NCBI RefSeq assembly: GCF_030160395.1
Contig: NZ_BSOG01000003.1
Coordinates: 332,449-396,448, forward strand
Reading direction: 5' to 3'
DNA: 64,000 bases
DNA from: Chitinimonas prasina
GTDB taxonomy: Bacteria; Pseudomonadota; Gammaproteobacteria; Burkholderiales; Chitinimonadaceae
Shown here: positions 25,313 through 34,526 of the stretch, piece by piece
How positions within the stretch are numbered: the first letter of the stretch is position 1
Layout: the number at the start of each line of letters is the position of its first letter
The notes under the pieces: model-generated
What the model was told of the DNA's origin: nothing
The model's input: the letters and a program-made list of their open reading frames with translations, nothing else
Databases searched by the model: none
Position numbers and translations under genes: made by a program

Positions 25313-25350
25313 ATACAACAAAGCTCGCAGTGATGCGGGCTTTGTTGTAT
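25313..25350. terminator. Hairpin, likely bidirectional terminator upstream of ppc
   Basis: ATACAACAAAGC and GCTTTGTTGTAT form a perfect 12-bp stem, with a further CGC/GCG pairing inside. A/T-rich flanks lie on both sides, and TTT follows on the plus strand. It would end transcription from the peptidase remnant or IS before ppc. Confidence 0.65.
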
Positions 25351-25467
25351 TTACGAGGCTTGCAGCAGGCATGCATGGCTATGTAGTTCAACTACAATTC
25401 CCTACACGGTGTGAGTCCTTTACTCTCGCTAACGCACCGCAGCATCCCCACCGACACGAGACTCGCC

Positions 25468-28227
25468 ATGGCCCTTTACGACAATGCCGCCGCCAAAGAC
25501 CTGCCGCTGGAGCAGGATCTTGATCTGCTTGCCCGCCTGTTGGCCGATACCATACGGACCGAGACCGGCGAGGACACCTTGAAACAGATCGAGGCTGTGC
25601 GCGAGCTGGCTGTGCGCTTTGTCTGGGAGGCAGATTCCACGGCGGCTGACGAGCTGGCCTCTACCCTGGCTACCCTGTCGCATGACAACACCGTGGCACT
25701 GGCGCGGGCATTCAGCTATTTCTCGCATCTTTCCAATATTGCAGAAGACCTGCATCACAATCGCCGCCGCCGTTACCACCGCATGCAGGGCAGCCAGCCG
25801 CAGCGCGGCAGCCTGGCGCATTCGCTGGATGCGCTGGTGGCGCGTGGCATCTCGGCCGAGGCCATCAAGAATATGGTGGCGGCCACCCTGATTGCGCCGG
25901 TGCTGACGGCGCACCCCACCGAAGTGCAGCGCAAGACCCAGCTTGATTGCGAGCGCACCATTGCCCGCACCCTGACCATGCGGGATCGCCAGGCGTTGAC
26001 GCCGGAAGAGCTGGAAGAGAATCAGATCGCGCTGCAGCGGGTGGTGCTGACGCTATGGCAGACCCGCGAAATCCGGGCGTTCAAGCTGTCGGTCAAGGAC
26101 GAGATCGAGAATGGGCTGAGCTATTTCCGCTCGACCTTCCTGAAGCAGCTGCCGCGCATCTATATCGAGCTGGAGGACAGGCTGTCCACGCTGACGGGTG
26201 CGCCGGTGACCTTGCCGACCTTTATGCATGTGGGTTGCTGGATAGGCGGCGACCGAGACGGCAACCCTTTTGTGACCCCGGAGGTGACCTTGCATGCGGC
26301 GGCCCGCCAGGCGGCCGTGGCGTTTGACTTCTATTTCGAGGAAGCCACCAAGCTGGAGGGCGAACTGAGCCTGTCGTCCCGCCTAGTGACGGTAAGCGAG
26401 GCGGTGCGCCTGATTGCGGCGGGTTCGCCCGACCAGCCCATCAGCCGGGCAGAAGAGCCCTACCGGCAGGCCATGGCGGCGATACGCCAGCGCATCCTGG
26501 CGACGGCCCACCTGCTGGGCAAGTTCCGAGGCGAGATACTGCCGTTCGAAGGGGCGGCCCCCTATGCCTGCGCCGCTGACCTGGTTGCCGATCTGCAGGC
26601 CATTGCCACGTCGTTGGCCAGCCATGGTTCTGCCCTGCTGGCCAGTGGCCGTCTGCGCCGGTTGATACGGGCGGTAACGGTGTTTGGTTTTCACCTCGCA
26701 CCCCTGGACATGCGCCAGCACAGCGGCGTGCATGAGCGCTTGGTGGCCGAACTGTTCCAGAAGGCGGGGTTGGAAGACTACCTGGCACTGGATGAGGCTG
26801 CGCGGCGTACTGTGTTGCTGCGCGAGCTGGCCAGTGCCCGTCTACTGGTGACGCCCTATGTGCAATACAGCGAGGAAACGGCCAAGGAACTGGCCATTGC
26901 CCGTACGGCTGCTCAGGTGCATGCCAAATATGGCGCGGCGGCTTTGCCCAACTACATCATCTCCAATGCCACCAGCGTGTCCGATCTGCTGGAGGTGGCC
27001 GTGCTGTTGAAGGAGGTCGGTCTGGTGGCGCTGTCGCCCCAGCCCTTTGCCGCCGTCAACATCATTCCGCTGTTCGAGACCATACCCGACCTGCGTGGCA
27101 GCGACAGCATCGTCCGCGAGCTGTTCGGCCTGCCTGCCTGGCGCCAGTTGCTGGCCAGCCGTGGCAATGTGCAGGAGATCATGCTCGGCTACTCTGACAG
27201 CAACAAGGATGGCGGCTACCTGACCTCCAACTGGGAGCTGTACAAGGCGGAAGTCAAACTGGTGGAGGTGTTCCGCCAGGCAGGTATACAGATGCGGCTG
27301 TTCCATGGCCGGGGTGGTTCGGTGGGCCGTGGTGGTGGCCCCAGCTACGAGGCCATCCTGGCGCAGCCGGCAGGTTCGGTGGCGGGTCAGATACGGATTA
27401 CCGAGCAGGGCGAAATCATTGCCGCCAAGTACTCCGATGCCGAGGTGGGCCGCCGCAACCTGGAAACCCTGCTGGCGGCCACCCTCAGCGCCAGCTTTCC
27501 GCCTGAACAGGCATTGCAAGCCGATACGCCGGAGCGGCTGGAACTGCTGGAGCGGCTGTCGGGCATGGCCTACCGTGAGTACCGCGACCTGGTCTATGCC
27601 ACACCGGAGTTCATTACCTATTTCCGCGAAGCGACGCCGATTTCGGAGATTGCCAAGCTCAATATCGGCAGCCGTCCGGCGGCACGCAAGGCGACCAACA
27701 GCATTGCCGACCTGCGCGCCATACCCTGGGTGTTCTCCTGGGCGCAAAGCCGTTTGATGCTGCCCGGCTGGTACGGTTTTGGTACGGCCATCGAGGACTA
27801 CCGCCGTGAACGTGGTGAGGCGGCCATTGAGGAGCTGGCTGCCTTGTACCGTGACTGGCCCTTCTTCCGCGCCACCATCAGCAATATGGAGATGGTGTTG
27901 GCCAAGAGCGATATCCAGATTGCCAGCCGCTATGCCACGCTGGTGAAGGACGCCGATATTGCGGCGCGCATCTTTGGCCGCATCAAGGCTGAATGGCGGC
28001 GTTCAGTCGATGCCGTGCTGGCCATCACCGGCCACAAGGAGTTGCTGGGCGATAACCCACTGCTGGCGCGCAGCCTGAAGAACCGGCTACCCTATCTGGA
28101 CCCGCTGAACCATATACAGGTAGACCTGATCAAGCGGTTCCGTGAGGGCGACGAGAGCGAGGATGTGCTGTATGCGATACATCTCACCATCAACGGCATT
28201 GCAGCCGGTCTGCGCAACAGCGGCTGA
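25468..28227 (+). CDS. ppc: Phosphoenolpyruvate carboxylase
   Basis: PEPC carboxylates PEP with bicarbonate to oxaloacetate, replenishing the TCA cycle. The 919-residue protein (from ATG 25468; a GTG at 25411 is possible but the conserved part begins at ALYDNAAAKDLPLEQDLDLL) has the catalytic TAHPTEVQRK, the PEP-binding GYSDSNKDGGY and FHGRGGSVGRGGGP. The C-terminal LPGWYGFGTAI and RNTG-equivalent GLRNSG ending are also present. It appears intact and unfused. A hypothetical exported-protein gene overlaps its 3' end. Confidence 0.97.
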   Translation: MALYDNAAAKDLPLEQDLDLLARLLADTIRTETGEDTLKQIEAVRELAVRFVWEADSTAADELASTLATLSHDNTVALARAFSYFSHLSNIAEDLHHNRRRRYHRMQGSQPQRGSLAHSLDALVARGISAEAIKNMVAATLIAPVLTAHPTEVQRKTQLDCERTIARTLTMRDRQALTPEELEENQIALQRVVLTLWQTREIRAFKLSVKDEIENGLSYFRSTFLKQLPRIYIELEDRLSTLTGAPVTLPTFMHVGCWIGGDRDGNPFVTPEVTLHAAARQAAVAFDFYFEEATKLEGELSLSSRLVTVSEAVRLIAAGSPDQPISRAEEPYRQAMAAIRQRILATAHLLGKFRGEILPFEGAAPYACAADLVADLQAIATSLASHGSALLASGRLRRLIRAVTVFGFHLAPLDMRQHSGVHERLVAELFQKAGLEDYLALDEAARRTVLLRELASARLLVTPYVQYSEETAKELAIARTAAQVHAKYGAAALPNYIISNATSVSDLLEVAVLLKEVGLVALSPQPFAAVNIIPLFETIPDLRGSDSIVRELFGLPAWRQLLASRGNVQEIMLGYSDSNKDGGYLTSNWELYKAEVKLVEVFRQAGIQMRLFHGRGGSVGRGGGPSYEAILAQPAGSVAGQIRITEQGEIIAAKYSDAEVGRRNLETLLAATLSASFPPEQALQADTPERLELLERLSGMAYREYRDLVYATPEFITYFREATPISEIAKLNIGSRPAARKATNSIADLRAIPWVFSWAQSRLMLPGWYGFGTAIEDYRRERGEAAIEELAALYRDWPFFRATISNMEMVLAKSDIQIASRYATLVKDADIAARIFGRIKAEWRRSVDAVLAITGHKELLGDNPLLARSLKNRLPYLDPLNHIQVDLIKRFREGDESEDVLYAIHLTINGIAAGLRNSG

Positions 28228-28771
28228 GCCAGCTGTATGCCGGCGGCTGGGGCGCAGCCCGCGCCACCGTCTTATCATTGCCAGGCTGACGGCCCTTGGG
28301 GCGTTGACGGTGTTGGCCGCTGCGCCGGCATGGGCACTACCTACTGATTTCAACGACAAGGTCGAGTCGGCCCTGCTGTGCCGCTCGGACTGGAGCACGG
28401 CGTTCTGGCAAAGCTATTTCGACAAGCACCTGCAGACCAGCATCCGCGATTGGGGCGAGGCACGCTGGTGGAATTCGCAGGGGGCGCAGCTGGGCGGGGC
28501 CAGCACGGTGGAAGTCTTCGCCAATGTGGATACCAGCCGTGCGCTGATGCTGGGTGTGCTGATTGCCCAGCCGGTGGAGGAGGTCAAGCGCACGCTGGAG
28601 CAAAACCTCAAGGTGGCATTCAAGCCGGTGCAGACGGTGGATGGACTGCGCTATGTCAGCGATACCTTGTCGGTCCTGGTGGGCACCACCAATCAACAAA
28701 CCAAGTGGTACTGTGCCAAATGGAACCTGGGCAACCGTGAGCGGGTACAGCCGCTGGCACCGCAATACTGA
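28172..28771 (+). CDS. Hypothetical exported protein
   Basis: The C-terminal 150 residues look like a secreted protein: a hydrophobic signal (RLTALGALTVLAAAPAWA) with a likely cut before LPTDF. A soluble domain follows with two cysteines (ALLCRSDW and WYCAKWNLGNRE). The start is unclear. The only in-frame ATG/GTG codons (28142, 28163, 28172) lie inside the end of ppc, giving an unusually long basic N-terminus; a rare start nearer 28280 is conceivable. No family is recognised. Confidence 0.6.
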   Translation: MRYISPSTALQPVCATAAEPAVCRRLGRSPRHRLIIARLTALGALTVLAAAPAWALPTDFNDKVESALLCRSDWSTAFWQSYFDKHLQTSIRDWGEARWWNSQGAQLGGASTVEVFANVDTSRALMLGVLIAQPVEEVKRTLEQNLKVAFKPVQTVDGLRYVSDTLSVLVGTTNQQTKWYCAKWNLGNRERVQPLAPQY

Positions 28772-28821
28772 GCCGTTGACCCAGGTTGCGGTGCCATGAG
28801 CGGGCGTTTGCAGCCAGGGTC

Positions 28822-29307
28822 TCAGGCGGCCTTGCCGAGATCTGGCCAGCGATGCCGTATCAGGGCATCGAGCGACAGCTTGCCCGGGCCATGGGCCATC
28901 AGGCCGGCCAGCAGCAGACCCCAGACGATGTGGTGGGTCAGGCCGGCAGCTTGTTCGGGCGTACCCAGCACATGCCAGTAGGAGACGACGGCCATGAGGT
29001 TGACGCCGAACAGGCCCAGCGCGCCCAGCCTGCCGACCAGGCCTAGCGCCAACAGCACGGGGAAGAACAGCTCGCCGAAGGTGCCCCCCAGGGCGGCCAG
29101 GTTGGGGGGGAGCAGGGGGACACGGTATTCCTCGGTGAATAGAAAGAGGGTGGTGTCCCAGTCATTCAGCTTGGTCAGGCCGGCGGAAAAGAATACCTGG
29201 GCGATATACAGGCGGGCGGCCAGATCGGCCACCGGGGCGAACCAGCGGTCTGTCAGATGGATGGCGCAATGGCCCAGTTGCAGACTACGGGCGAGCAGGG
29301 TGTTCAT
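28822..29307 (-). CDS. DoxX-family membrane protein of the bufferin operon
   Basis: The 161-residue protein has four predicted membrane helices and the DoxX pattern (ARLYIAQVFFSAGLTKLNDW, then FGELFFPVLLALGLVGRLGA). It overlaps the preceding bufC-like gene by 4 bases (ATGA), so it is translationally coupled and the last gene of the operon. DoxX proteins are recurrent fourth members of DUF2282-DUF692-DUF2063 operons. Their exact role in metal handling or redox at the membrane is unsettled. Confidence 0.9.
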   Translation of the reverse strand: MNTLLARSLQLGHCAIHLTDRWFAPVADLAARLYIAQVFFSAGLTKLNDWDTTLFLFTEEYRVPLLPPNLAALGGTFGELFFPVLLALGLVGRLGALGLFGVNLMAVVSYWHVLGTPEQAAGLTHHIVWGLLLAGLMAHGPGKLSLDALIRHRWPDLGKAA

Positions 29308-30062
29308 GGAGCAGGGCTTTCATTGAAATTGACGATGACTTGGTCGTGCAACCACTGCTGCAATGACAGTCCGAAATCAAATTCCATGTCTTCATCCATG
29401 GCGCACTCCAGCGCTTCGGCCAATGGGAGCTGGCGCCCGCAGGCAGCCAGGAAGGCGTGATCGGCAGGCATAAGCCGGCGTACCTGTACCCGGTTACGCG
29501 GATTGCGCCAGGCCAGCGCCATTTCACCGCCCTGGTCGGGCGAGGGAAAATCGCCCCCCTCGGGCTGGTGCGCCAGCCACAGGCTGGCGACGGGCCAGGG
29601 TGAGCGCAGCAGGCTGACGGATGGGGCTAGTTGAAAATACAGGCTCCCATGCTGTTCCGCCGGCACGCTGGCCAGGCGCTCCAGATCAAAGGGTGGGCTG
29701 TCCTCTGCGTAGTAGGCCAGATGGCACAGCCAGTCCAGCCGGGCGGCATCGGCCAGGAAAGGTATGTCCTGGGCGGGGGGGAAGTCGCGGATGAACTCGG
29801 CAAAACCATCGCCGTAGCGATTCAGATCACCTGAGCGGGACGGGGTGGTGCGGGCATGGGCGCGGGCCATGCCGCCAAAGAAGTCATCGCCTACCAGCTG
29901 GCGTACGATGGGGTAGGCTTCGGCCAGGGCATCGGCGCGGTTGAACAGGGTGTTGTTGGCATAGGCGCTGGCCCCATGGGCGCTGGCGCCAAACAGTGCC
30001 TGGGCGGCTGCTTCATCGTGCAGGGCCTGGGCAAAACGTCGCTGCAGTACATCCAGTTTCAT
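29304..30062 (-). CDS. DUF2063 protein, RiPP precursor-recognition partner (BufC/HvfC-type)
   Basis: The 252-residue protein has the DUF2063 N-terminal domain: LQRRFAQALHDEAAAQALFG, NTLFNRADALAEAYPIVRQL, GDDFFGGMARAHARTTPSRS, GDLNRYGDGFAEFI. These act with DUF692 multinuclear iron enzymes as partners that recognise the peptide substrate. It overlaps bufB by 4 bases and doxX by 4 bases. The C-terminal half is variable, as is usual. Confidence 0.92.
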   Translation of the reverse strand: MKLDVLQRRFAQALHDEAAAQALFGASAHGASAYANNTLFNRADALAEAYPIVRQLVGDDFFGGMARAHARTTPSRSGDLNRYGDGFAEFIRDFPPAQDIPFLADAARLDWLCHLAYYAEDSPPFDLERLASVPAEQHGSLYFQLAPSVSLLRSPWPVASLWLAHQPEGGDFPSPDQGGEMALAWRNPRNRVQVRRLMPADHAFLAACGRQLPLAEALECAMDEDMEFDFGLSLQQWLHDQVIVNFNESPAP

Positions 30063-30889
30063 GGGCGTACTTTCAGTCTGTCCAGCGCGGCTTGGGCGCG
30101 GCTGGTTTCCCGCAACAGTTCGGCCAGTGGCGGCAGCTTGGTGTCACGTTCCAGCAGCACGGGCAGTGGGCCAAACCGGGCCAGTGCGGCATCAAGCAGA
30201 TCCCAGACCGCTTCGCGCACGGGGGTGCCATGGGTGTCCAGCCACAGGCCGTCGTCGCGCTCTTCGAAGCCGGCGATATGGATTTCGCCCACGGCCTGCA
30301 GCGGCAGTGCCGCCAGGGCGGCGTGGGCGCTTCGTCCGAGATTGTGCTCATTGACATGGAGGTTGTTGAGGTCCAGCAGCAGGCCGCAACCGCTGCGGCG
30401 GCTCAATTCAGCCAGGAATTCTCCCTCGGGGATGGCATCGTCGACCAGGCTGACATAGGACGACAGGTTCTCGATCAACAGCGGGCGGCCCAGCACGTCC
30501 TGCGCCCGGCCAAGCTGCTCCACCATAAAGTCCAGCGCCGCGGCGCTATAGGGCAACGGCAGCAGGTCGTTGTAGCATTCCTCGCCAGTGCGGTTCCAAC
30601 ACAAGTGCTCAGAGATGCTGGCGGGCTCCAGCGCGTCGATCAGGCTTCGAAAACGGGTCAGGTGATCGGAATCCAGCCCCACCGCCGACCCCAGGCCCAT
30701 GCCTACACCATGCAAGCTGAGCGGGTAGTCTGCCCTTACCCGGTGCAGGGCGGCCAGGTTGGCACCGCCACCAAAATAATTCTCGGGATGCACCTCGAAC
30801 CAAGCAACAGCGGGTTGGCTGTCTATCACTTCGCGGATATGGGGTAGCCGTAGTCCCAGACCGGCGGCTAGGGGAAGGGAGGTATGCAT
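30059..30889 (-). CDS. DUF692 multinuclear non-haem iron oxidative enzyme (BufB/MbnB-like)
   Basis: The 276-residue TIM-barrel protein has typical DUF692 motifs: AAGLGLRLPHIREVI, VAWFEVHPENYFGGGANLAA, LSLHGVGMGLGS, ISEHLCWN, LLIENLSSYVSL, LLLDLNNLHVNEHN, and GEIHIAGFEERDDGLWLDTHG. These carry the conserved His, Glu, Asp and Asn ligands of the iron centre. Family members (MbnB, TglH, BufB) modify peptide cysteines or aspartates. Here the precursor gene lies directly upstream. The start ATG at 30889 has a weak ribosome-binding site, unlike bufA. Confidence 0.95.
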   Translation of the reverse strand: MHTSLPLAAGLGLRLPHIREVIDSQPAVAWFEVHPENYFGGGANLAALHRVRADYPLSLHGVGMGLGSAVGLDSDHLTRFRSLIDALEPASISEHLCWNRTGEECYNDLLPLPYSAAALDFMVEQLGRAQDVLGRPLLIENLSSYVSLVDDAIPEGEFLAELSRRSGCGLLLDLNNLHVNEHNLGRSAHAALAALPLQAVGEIHIAGFEERDDGLWLDTHGTPVREAVWDLLDAALARFGPLPVLLERDTKLPPLAELLRETSRAQAALDRLKVRP

Positions 30890-30924
30890 GTTGGCGGTGT
30901 GGGCTATTGGTAGGGGTAATGCAA

Positions 30925-30947
30925 AACGGGCGGTATGACCGCCCGTT
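30925..30947 (-). terminator. Terminator between bufA and bufB
   Basis: AACGGGCGGT and ACCGCCCGTT form a perfect 10-bp stem with a 3-base loop. On the minus strand it is followed by TTGCATT (stem end plus four T residues). It lies 23 bases after the bufA stop and 36 bases before the bufB start. It probably lets most transcripts end after bufA, so precursor is made in excess over the modifying enzymes. Confidence 0.8.
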
Positions 30948-30969
30948 GCGTATTACAGTTGGCCTGGGA

Positions 30970-31242
30970 TTAGGACTTCTTTTCGCCCGGCTTGGTGCTG
31001 CCACCCATTTTTTCGCAAGTACCCTTGGCGACGTACTTCCACTCGTTGCTGTCGTTGTCGACCTTGGATTGGCCGGCGCAGCTGTGGGAGCCGTTGGCTG
31101 CGGCGCAGTCATTCTTGCCTGCCTTGGCTACGCCATAGCACTTTTCCTTGGCGGCCTTGTCGTCGGCCATGGCGCCGGAGGAGAGGCCGAGGGCGATCAG
31201 GCTGGTCAGGGCGCCGGCGATCAGAGCTTGCTTCTTGTCCAT
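30970..31242 (-). CDS. DUF2282 bufferin-type precursor peptide (BufA1)
   Basis: The 90-residue protein has a Sec signal (hydrophobic [21 protein letters not shown], cut about residue 26). Its mature acidic/basic part contains four cysteines (C35 in [11 protein letters not shown]46 in NDCAAANG, C55 in HSCAGQ, C76 in GTCEKMGG), the DUF2282 pattern. In known systems some of these cysteines are converted by the MNIO enzyme, giving a copper-binding periplasmic peptide. It has a strong AGGAG ribosome-binding site 8 bases before the ATG and is the first gene of bufA-bufB-bufC-doxX. Confidence 0.93.
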   Translation of the reverse strand: MDKKQALIAGALTSLIALGLSSGAMADDKAAKEKCYGVAKAGKNDCAAANGSHSCAGQSKVDNDSNEWKYVAKGTCEKMGGSTKPGEKKS

Positions 31243-31297
31243 TTGAGTAACTCCTGTTTGGTGTAACGGTGTTTACGGGGAAGATCCGGTGAACCTT

Positions 31298-31325
31298 GGT
31301 CGAGCATGAGCCGGTTTTTCTTACA
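31298..31325 (-). promoter_or_regulatory. Candidate ECF-type promoter of the buf operon
   Basis: On the minus strand TGTAAG, a 17-base spacer and CGACC lie about 55 bases before the bufA start. They resemble ECF-sigma promoters (GTAAC/CGTC or CGACC class) that control many DUF2282 operons. No matching sigma gene is in the window. The rest of 31326-31529 shows no further gene. Confidence 0.4.
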
Positions 31326-31529
31326 CCCCATCCTTTGCGTGTGGCCATTCTGCCATGGCAGGGTGAACACTTGCTGAATGCACGCAGAGCCGCCGACAAA
31401 AAAACTGCGGACGCTGTGGTACCCGCTTGTCGACCCCTGTTCTGTCTGCTGCGCGCCTAGCCAGAACCACTACACCGGGTTTGGGGCGTGACGCTATCCA
31501 GGCAAGGTCGGTGTCAAAACTACCCATGT

Positions 31530-32525
31530 TCAACATGATATGGCATTGGTCAGCGTTTCGCCTGCGGCAAAGGCTCGGACATTCTCCAGCGTGGTCTCGG
31601 CGATATTGGCCAGCGCCTCTCGGGTGAGGAATCCCTGGTGCGAACTGATCAGCACATTGGGGAAGGTGGTCAGCCTGGCCAGTTGATCATCGGCCAGGCC
31701 CGTGCCCGACCAATCCTGAAAGAATACGCCTTCTTCCAGTTCGTACACATCCAGCGCCACCCCGCCCAGTTGCCCCCGTTTGAGCGCAGCGATCAGGGCG
31801 GGTGTGTCGATTAGCCCGCCACGGCTGGTATTGACCAGGATGGCACCGGGCTTGCAGCGCGCCAGCGACTCGGCATTGATCAGGTGGTGGCTGTCGGGCG
31901 TCAAGGGCAGGTGTAGCGAGATGATGTCGGACTGGGCCAGCAACTGCGGCAGCTCGCAGTAGCTGGCATCCAGTTGCCGGGCAAAAGCAGGGTCGGACTG
32001 GGGGTCGCATAGCAGCACCCGGCAGCCGAAACCGGTGGCGATACGGGCGGCTACCCGGCCTATGCGGCCAGTACCGATGATGCCCAGGGTTTTGCCGTGC
32101 AGATCGAAACCCACCAGCCCATCCAGCGAGAAATCGGCCTCGCGCACCCGGTTATAGGCGCGGTGGGTCTTGCGCACCAGGGTTAGCAGCAGGGCGAAGG
32201 CGTGTTCGGCCACGGCGTGGGGAGAGTAGGCCGGCACCCTCACCACGGTGATGCCCAGTGCCTTGGCGGCGGCCAGGTCTATGCCGTTGTAGCCAGCAGC
32301 CCGTAATGCCACCAGACGGGTGCCGCCTTGGGACAGTTGCTGCAAGGTGGCTGCATCCAGGCGGCAGTTCACAAAGGGGCAGACGGCGGCAAAGCCAGCA
32401 GCCAGTGCTGCGGTGGCCGCATGCAGGCGGGGTTCGAAGAACACGATCTCATGCCCATGGCGCACATTGGCCACGCTGAGGGCCTGCTGGTCGTAGCTAT
32501 GGGTGTCAAATACGGCTAGCTTCAT
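31530..32525 (-). CDS. ldhA: D-lactate dehydrogenase (2-hydroxyacid dehydrogenase family)
   Basis: The 331-residue NAD-dependent enzyme reduces pyruvate to D-lactate in the cytoplasm. It shows the substrate-binding LRAAGYNGIDLAAA, the AVAEHAFALLL region, the Rossmann GKTLGIIGTGRIGRVAARIA, the VNTSRGGLIDTPALIAAL with catalytic Arg nearby, and the C-terminal catalytic His in LISSHQGFLTREAL. Overall it matches LdhA of Gram-negatives. It overlaps the solute-binding gene by 4 bases (ATGA), so both are on one transcript. Confidence 0.93.
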   Translation of the reverse strand: MKLAVFDTHSYDQQALSVANVRHGHEIVFFEPRLHAATAALAAGFAAVCPFVNCRLDAATLQQLSQGGTRLVALRAAGYNGIDLAAAKALGITVVRVPAYSPHAVAEHAFALLLTLVRKTHRAYNRVREADFSLDGLVGFDLHGKTLGIIGTGRIGRVAARIATGFGCRVLLCDPQSDPAFARQLDASYCELPQLLAQSDIISLHLPLTPDSHHLINAESLARCKPGAILVNTSRGGLIDTPALIAALKRGQLGGVALDVYELEEGVFFQDWSGTGLADDQLARLTTFPNVLISSHQGFLTREALANIAETTLENVRAFAAGETLTNAISC

Positions 32526-33262
32526 TCTATGGCGTGCTTTCGCTTGAGCTGGTCTACCGCCTCCCGCGCCTGCAGTCGCTCGAACGCCGCTTGTAATCGT
32601 TGTAGCAGGGCGGGGTCCGATTGCTTGTTGAGGGCAAAGTAAAAGCCCTCGGGCTGGCGTAGCAGGGTCAAGCTGATCTCCAACTGGTCTGGTCGTAAGC
32701 CGGCGCGGCTGGCGACGTACTGGATGAGGGTGGGGCTGGCGACGATGAAATCCAGCGAACCCAATTGCAGCAGCCGCACCAGATCGTTGCGCTTGTCCAG
32801 CGGGATCAGATTGACGCCTCGGACAAAGCCCTGGGACAGCAACAACTCCATGCCGGCATCACCATTGATGACGCCGACTTTGTAGGCTTTTGCCTCCTGC
32901 AGGCTACTGGCACGGGCGTGTCCGTCGCGTAGCCGCATCATGGCGGTGCTACGGGCGGCAATCGGGCCTATCCAGTGAAAGTGCGGCTCTCGCTCCGGCG
33001 TGCGGGCGATGGTGAATATAAGGCTGCCTGGTTGCTGGCGCGCATTGCTGAGGGCGCGGGCCCAGGGAACCAGCTCCAGCCGGTATTCCTGCTGGGCCTC
33101 CTTCATCAGCAGAACCAGCAACTCCACCGCATAGCCGCTTGGCTGGCCATGCTCGTTGAGGGTGTTGAAAGGCGGGAAGTCCTCGGTATAGGCTCGCACG
33201 GGTTCCGCGCAGGCCATCAGGCCGCACAACAGCAACAGCAGGGAACGGGCGAGCATGGTCAT
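32522..33262 (-). CDS. Periplasmic amino-acid-binding-like protein (SBP_bac_3)
   Basis: The 246-residue protein has a signal peptide (hydrophobic, cut near VRAYTEDFPP) and a family-3 solute-binding fold, with FPPFNTLNEHGQPSGYAVEL and a later DFIVASPTLIQYVASRAGL. It lacks adjacent permease genes and couples to ldhA, so it may act as a sensor-type or orphan binding protein. A second member of the family lies at 48551. The true ATG may be at 33262 or 33256. The region 33263-33525 upstream holds no gene I can support, only the divergent promoters with murB. Confidence 0.85.
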   Translation of the reverse strand: MTMLARSLLLLLCGLMACAEPVRAYTEDFPPFNTLNEHGQPSGYAVELLVLLMKEAQQEYRLELVPWARALSNARQQPGSLIFTIARTPEREPHFHWIGPIAARSTAMMRLRDGHARASSLQEAKAYKVGVINGDAGMELLLSQGFVRGVNLIPLDKRNDLVRLLQLGSLDFIVASPTLIQYVASRAGLRPDQLEISLTLLRQPEGFYFALNKQSDPALLQRLQAAFERLQAREAVDQLKRKHAIE

Positions 33263-33525
33263 ACGTGCTGTGTTCGATGGATTTGCTCAGTATAGGGCAG
33301 TTCCAGCAAGCCCACTTTCGTCGAGTAGGGCGGTGGTGCCTCCCTGACTGCCTTTACACCTCCGACTCTCGCCGTTGCTTGTCCCTGCCTGAAATGACCT
33401 ATGGAGCGGGTTTCAGTTTTTTCACCATTTAAGCCCATAAGCGACGCTTGGGAGCCGAGGTTTCCAGCCGCTCCCCTTATAATCGCCGCATTTCGTATTC
33501 TTAGCCCCGGTACACAAGGAACAAC

Positions 33526-34524
33526 ATGACAACGACCGAGGCGGCTGATCTGCAGCCGCTGCACACCTTGGGCTTGCTTGCACGGGCGGAGCGGCTGAGC
33601 CGCTTGACCGAGGCGGCACAGCTGGCGCCGCTGCTGGCTGGCGCCGTGGCGCCGGTGCGGGTGCTGGGCGGCGGCAGCAATCTGGTGCCTGGAACCATGG
33701 TGGATGGCACGGTAATCAAGGTCGAGCTGCAGGGCCGGCAGTTGCTGGGTGAGGATGAAACGGCCTGGTATGTGGCCGCAGCGGCGGGCGAGAATTGGCA
33801 TGACTTTGTCCAGTGGACCCTGGCTCAGGGTTGGCCGGGGCTGGAGAATCTGTCCCTGATACCGGGTACGGTGGGGGCAGCCCCCATACAGAATATCGGG
33901 GCCTATGGGGTGGAGTTGAAAGACCATTTCCATGCCCTGACCGCGTTGAGCCTGGCAGATGGCGCTACCACGGTGTTTACCCCTGAGCAGTGTGCCTTTG
34001 GTTACCGTGACAGCGTGTTCAAGCAGGCCGAGGCCGGTCGCTGGCTAATTACCGACGTATTGTTCAAGCTGCCCAAGCAGTGGCAGCCACGGCTGGACTA
34101 CGGGGATTTGCGCAGCAGACTGGCCGGCGAGGCCATTACCCCGCAGGCAGTGGCGGCGGCTGTGATGGCTGCCCGCCAGAGCAAACTGCCCGACCCGGCT
34201 GTGATAGGTAATGCTGGGAGTTTCTTCCACAACCCCATCGTGCCTGCAGCGCAGGCCGATGCCTTGCGGGCAGCCTACCCAGGCCTGCCGGTGTATCCCC
34301 ATGCCGAGGGCAGGTCCAAGCTGGCGGCGGGCTGGCTGATCGAACAGGCAGGCTGGAAGGGCCGGCAGTTGGGGGCGGTGGGCATGTACGAGAAGCAGGC
34401 CCTGGTGCTGGTCAACCATGGCGGCGCCACGGCAGATGATGTGCGGCGGCTGATGCAGCAGGTGCAGGCCGATGTGGCGGAACGCTTTGGTGTGCAGCTG
34501 CAGCCCGAGCCGGTGTGGTGGTAG
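33526..34524 (+). CDS. murB: UDP-N-acetylenolpyruvoylglucosamine reductase
   Basis: MurB makes UDP-N-acetylmuramate from the enolpyruvyl intermediate using FAD and NADPH. The 332-residue protein has the FAD-binding [11 protein letters not shown], the [20 protein letters not shown] and AYGVE block, the FGYRDSVFK region, and the catalytic serine in [12 protein letters not shown]. The C-terminal [20 protein letters not shown] is also present. The ATG follows AAGGAACAAC. It is a type I MurB. The next gene overlaps or abuts it. Confidence 0.96.
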   Translation: MTTTEAADLQPLHTLGLLARAERLSRLTEAAQLAPLLAGAVAPVRVLGGGSNLVPGTMVDGTVIKVELQGRQLLGEDETAWYVAAAAGENWHDFVQWTLAQGWPGLENLSLIPGTVGAAPIQNIGAYGVELKDHFHALTALSLADGATTVFTPEQCAFGYRDSVFKQAEAGRWLITDVLFKLPKQWQPRLDYGDLRSRLAGEAITPQAVAAAVMAARQSKLPDPAVIGNAGSFFHNPIVPAAQADALRAAYPGLPVYPHAEGRSKLAAGWLIEQAGWKGRQLGAVGMYEKQALVLVNHGGATADDVRRLMQQVQADVAERFGVQLQPEPVWW

Positions 34525-34526
34525 CC

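Noticed and set aside
33259..33933. A 224-codon minus-strand frame across the start of murB
   Set aside because: It covers the murB N-terminus in antisense and the divergent promoter region. Composition is implausible.
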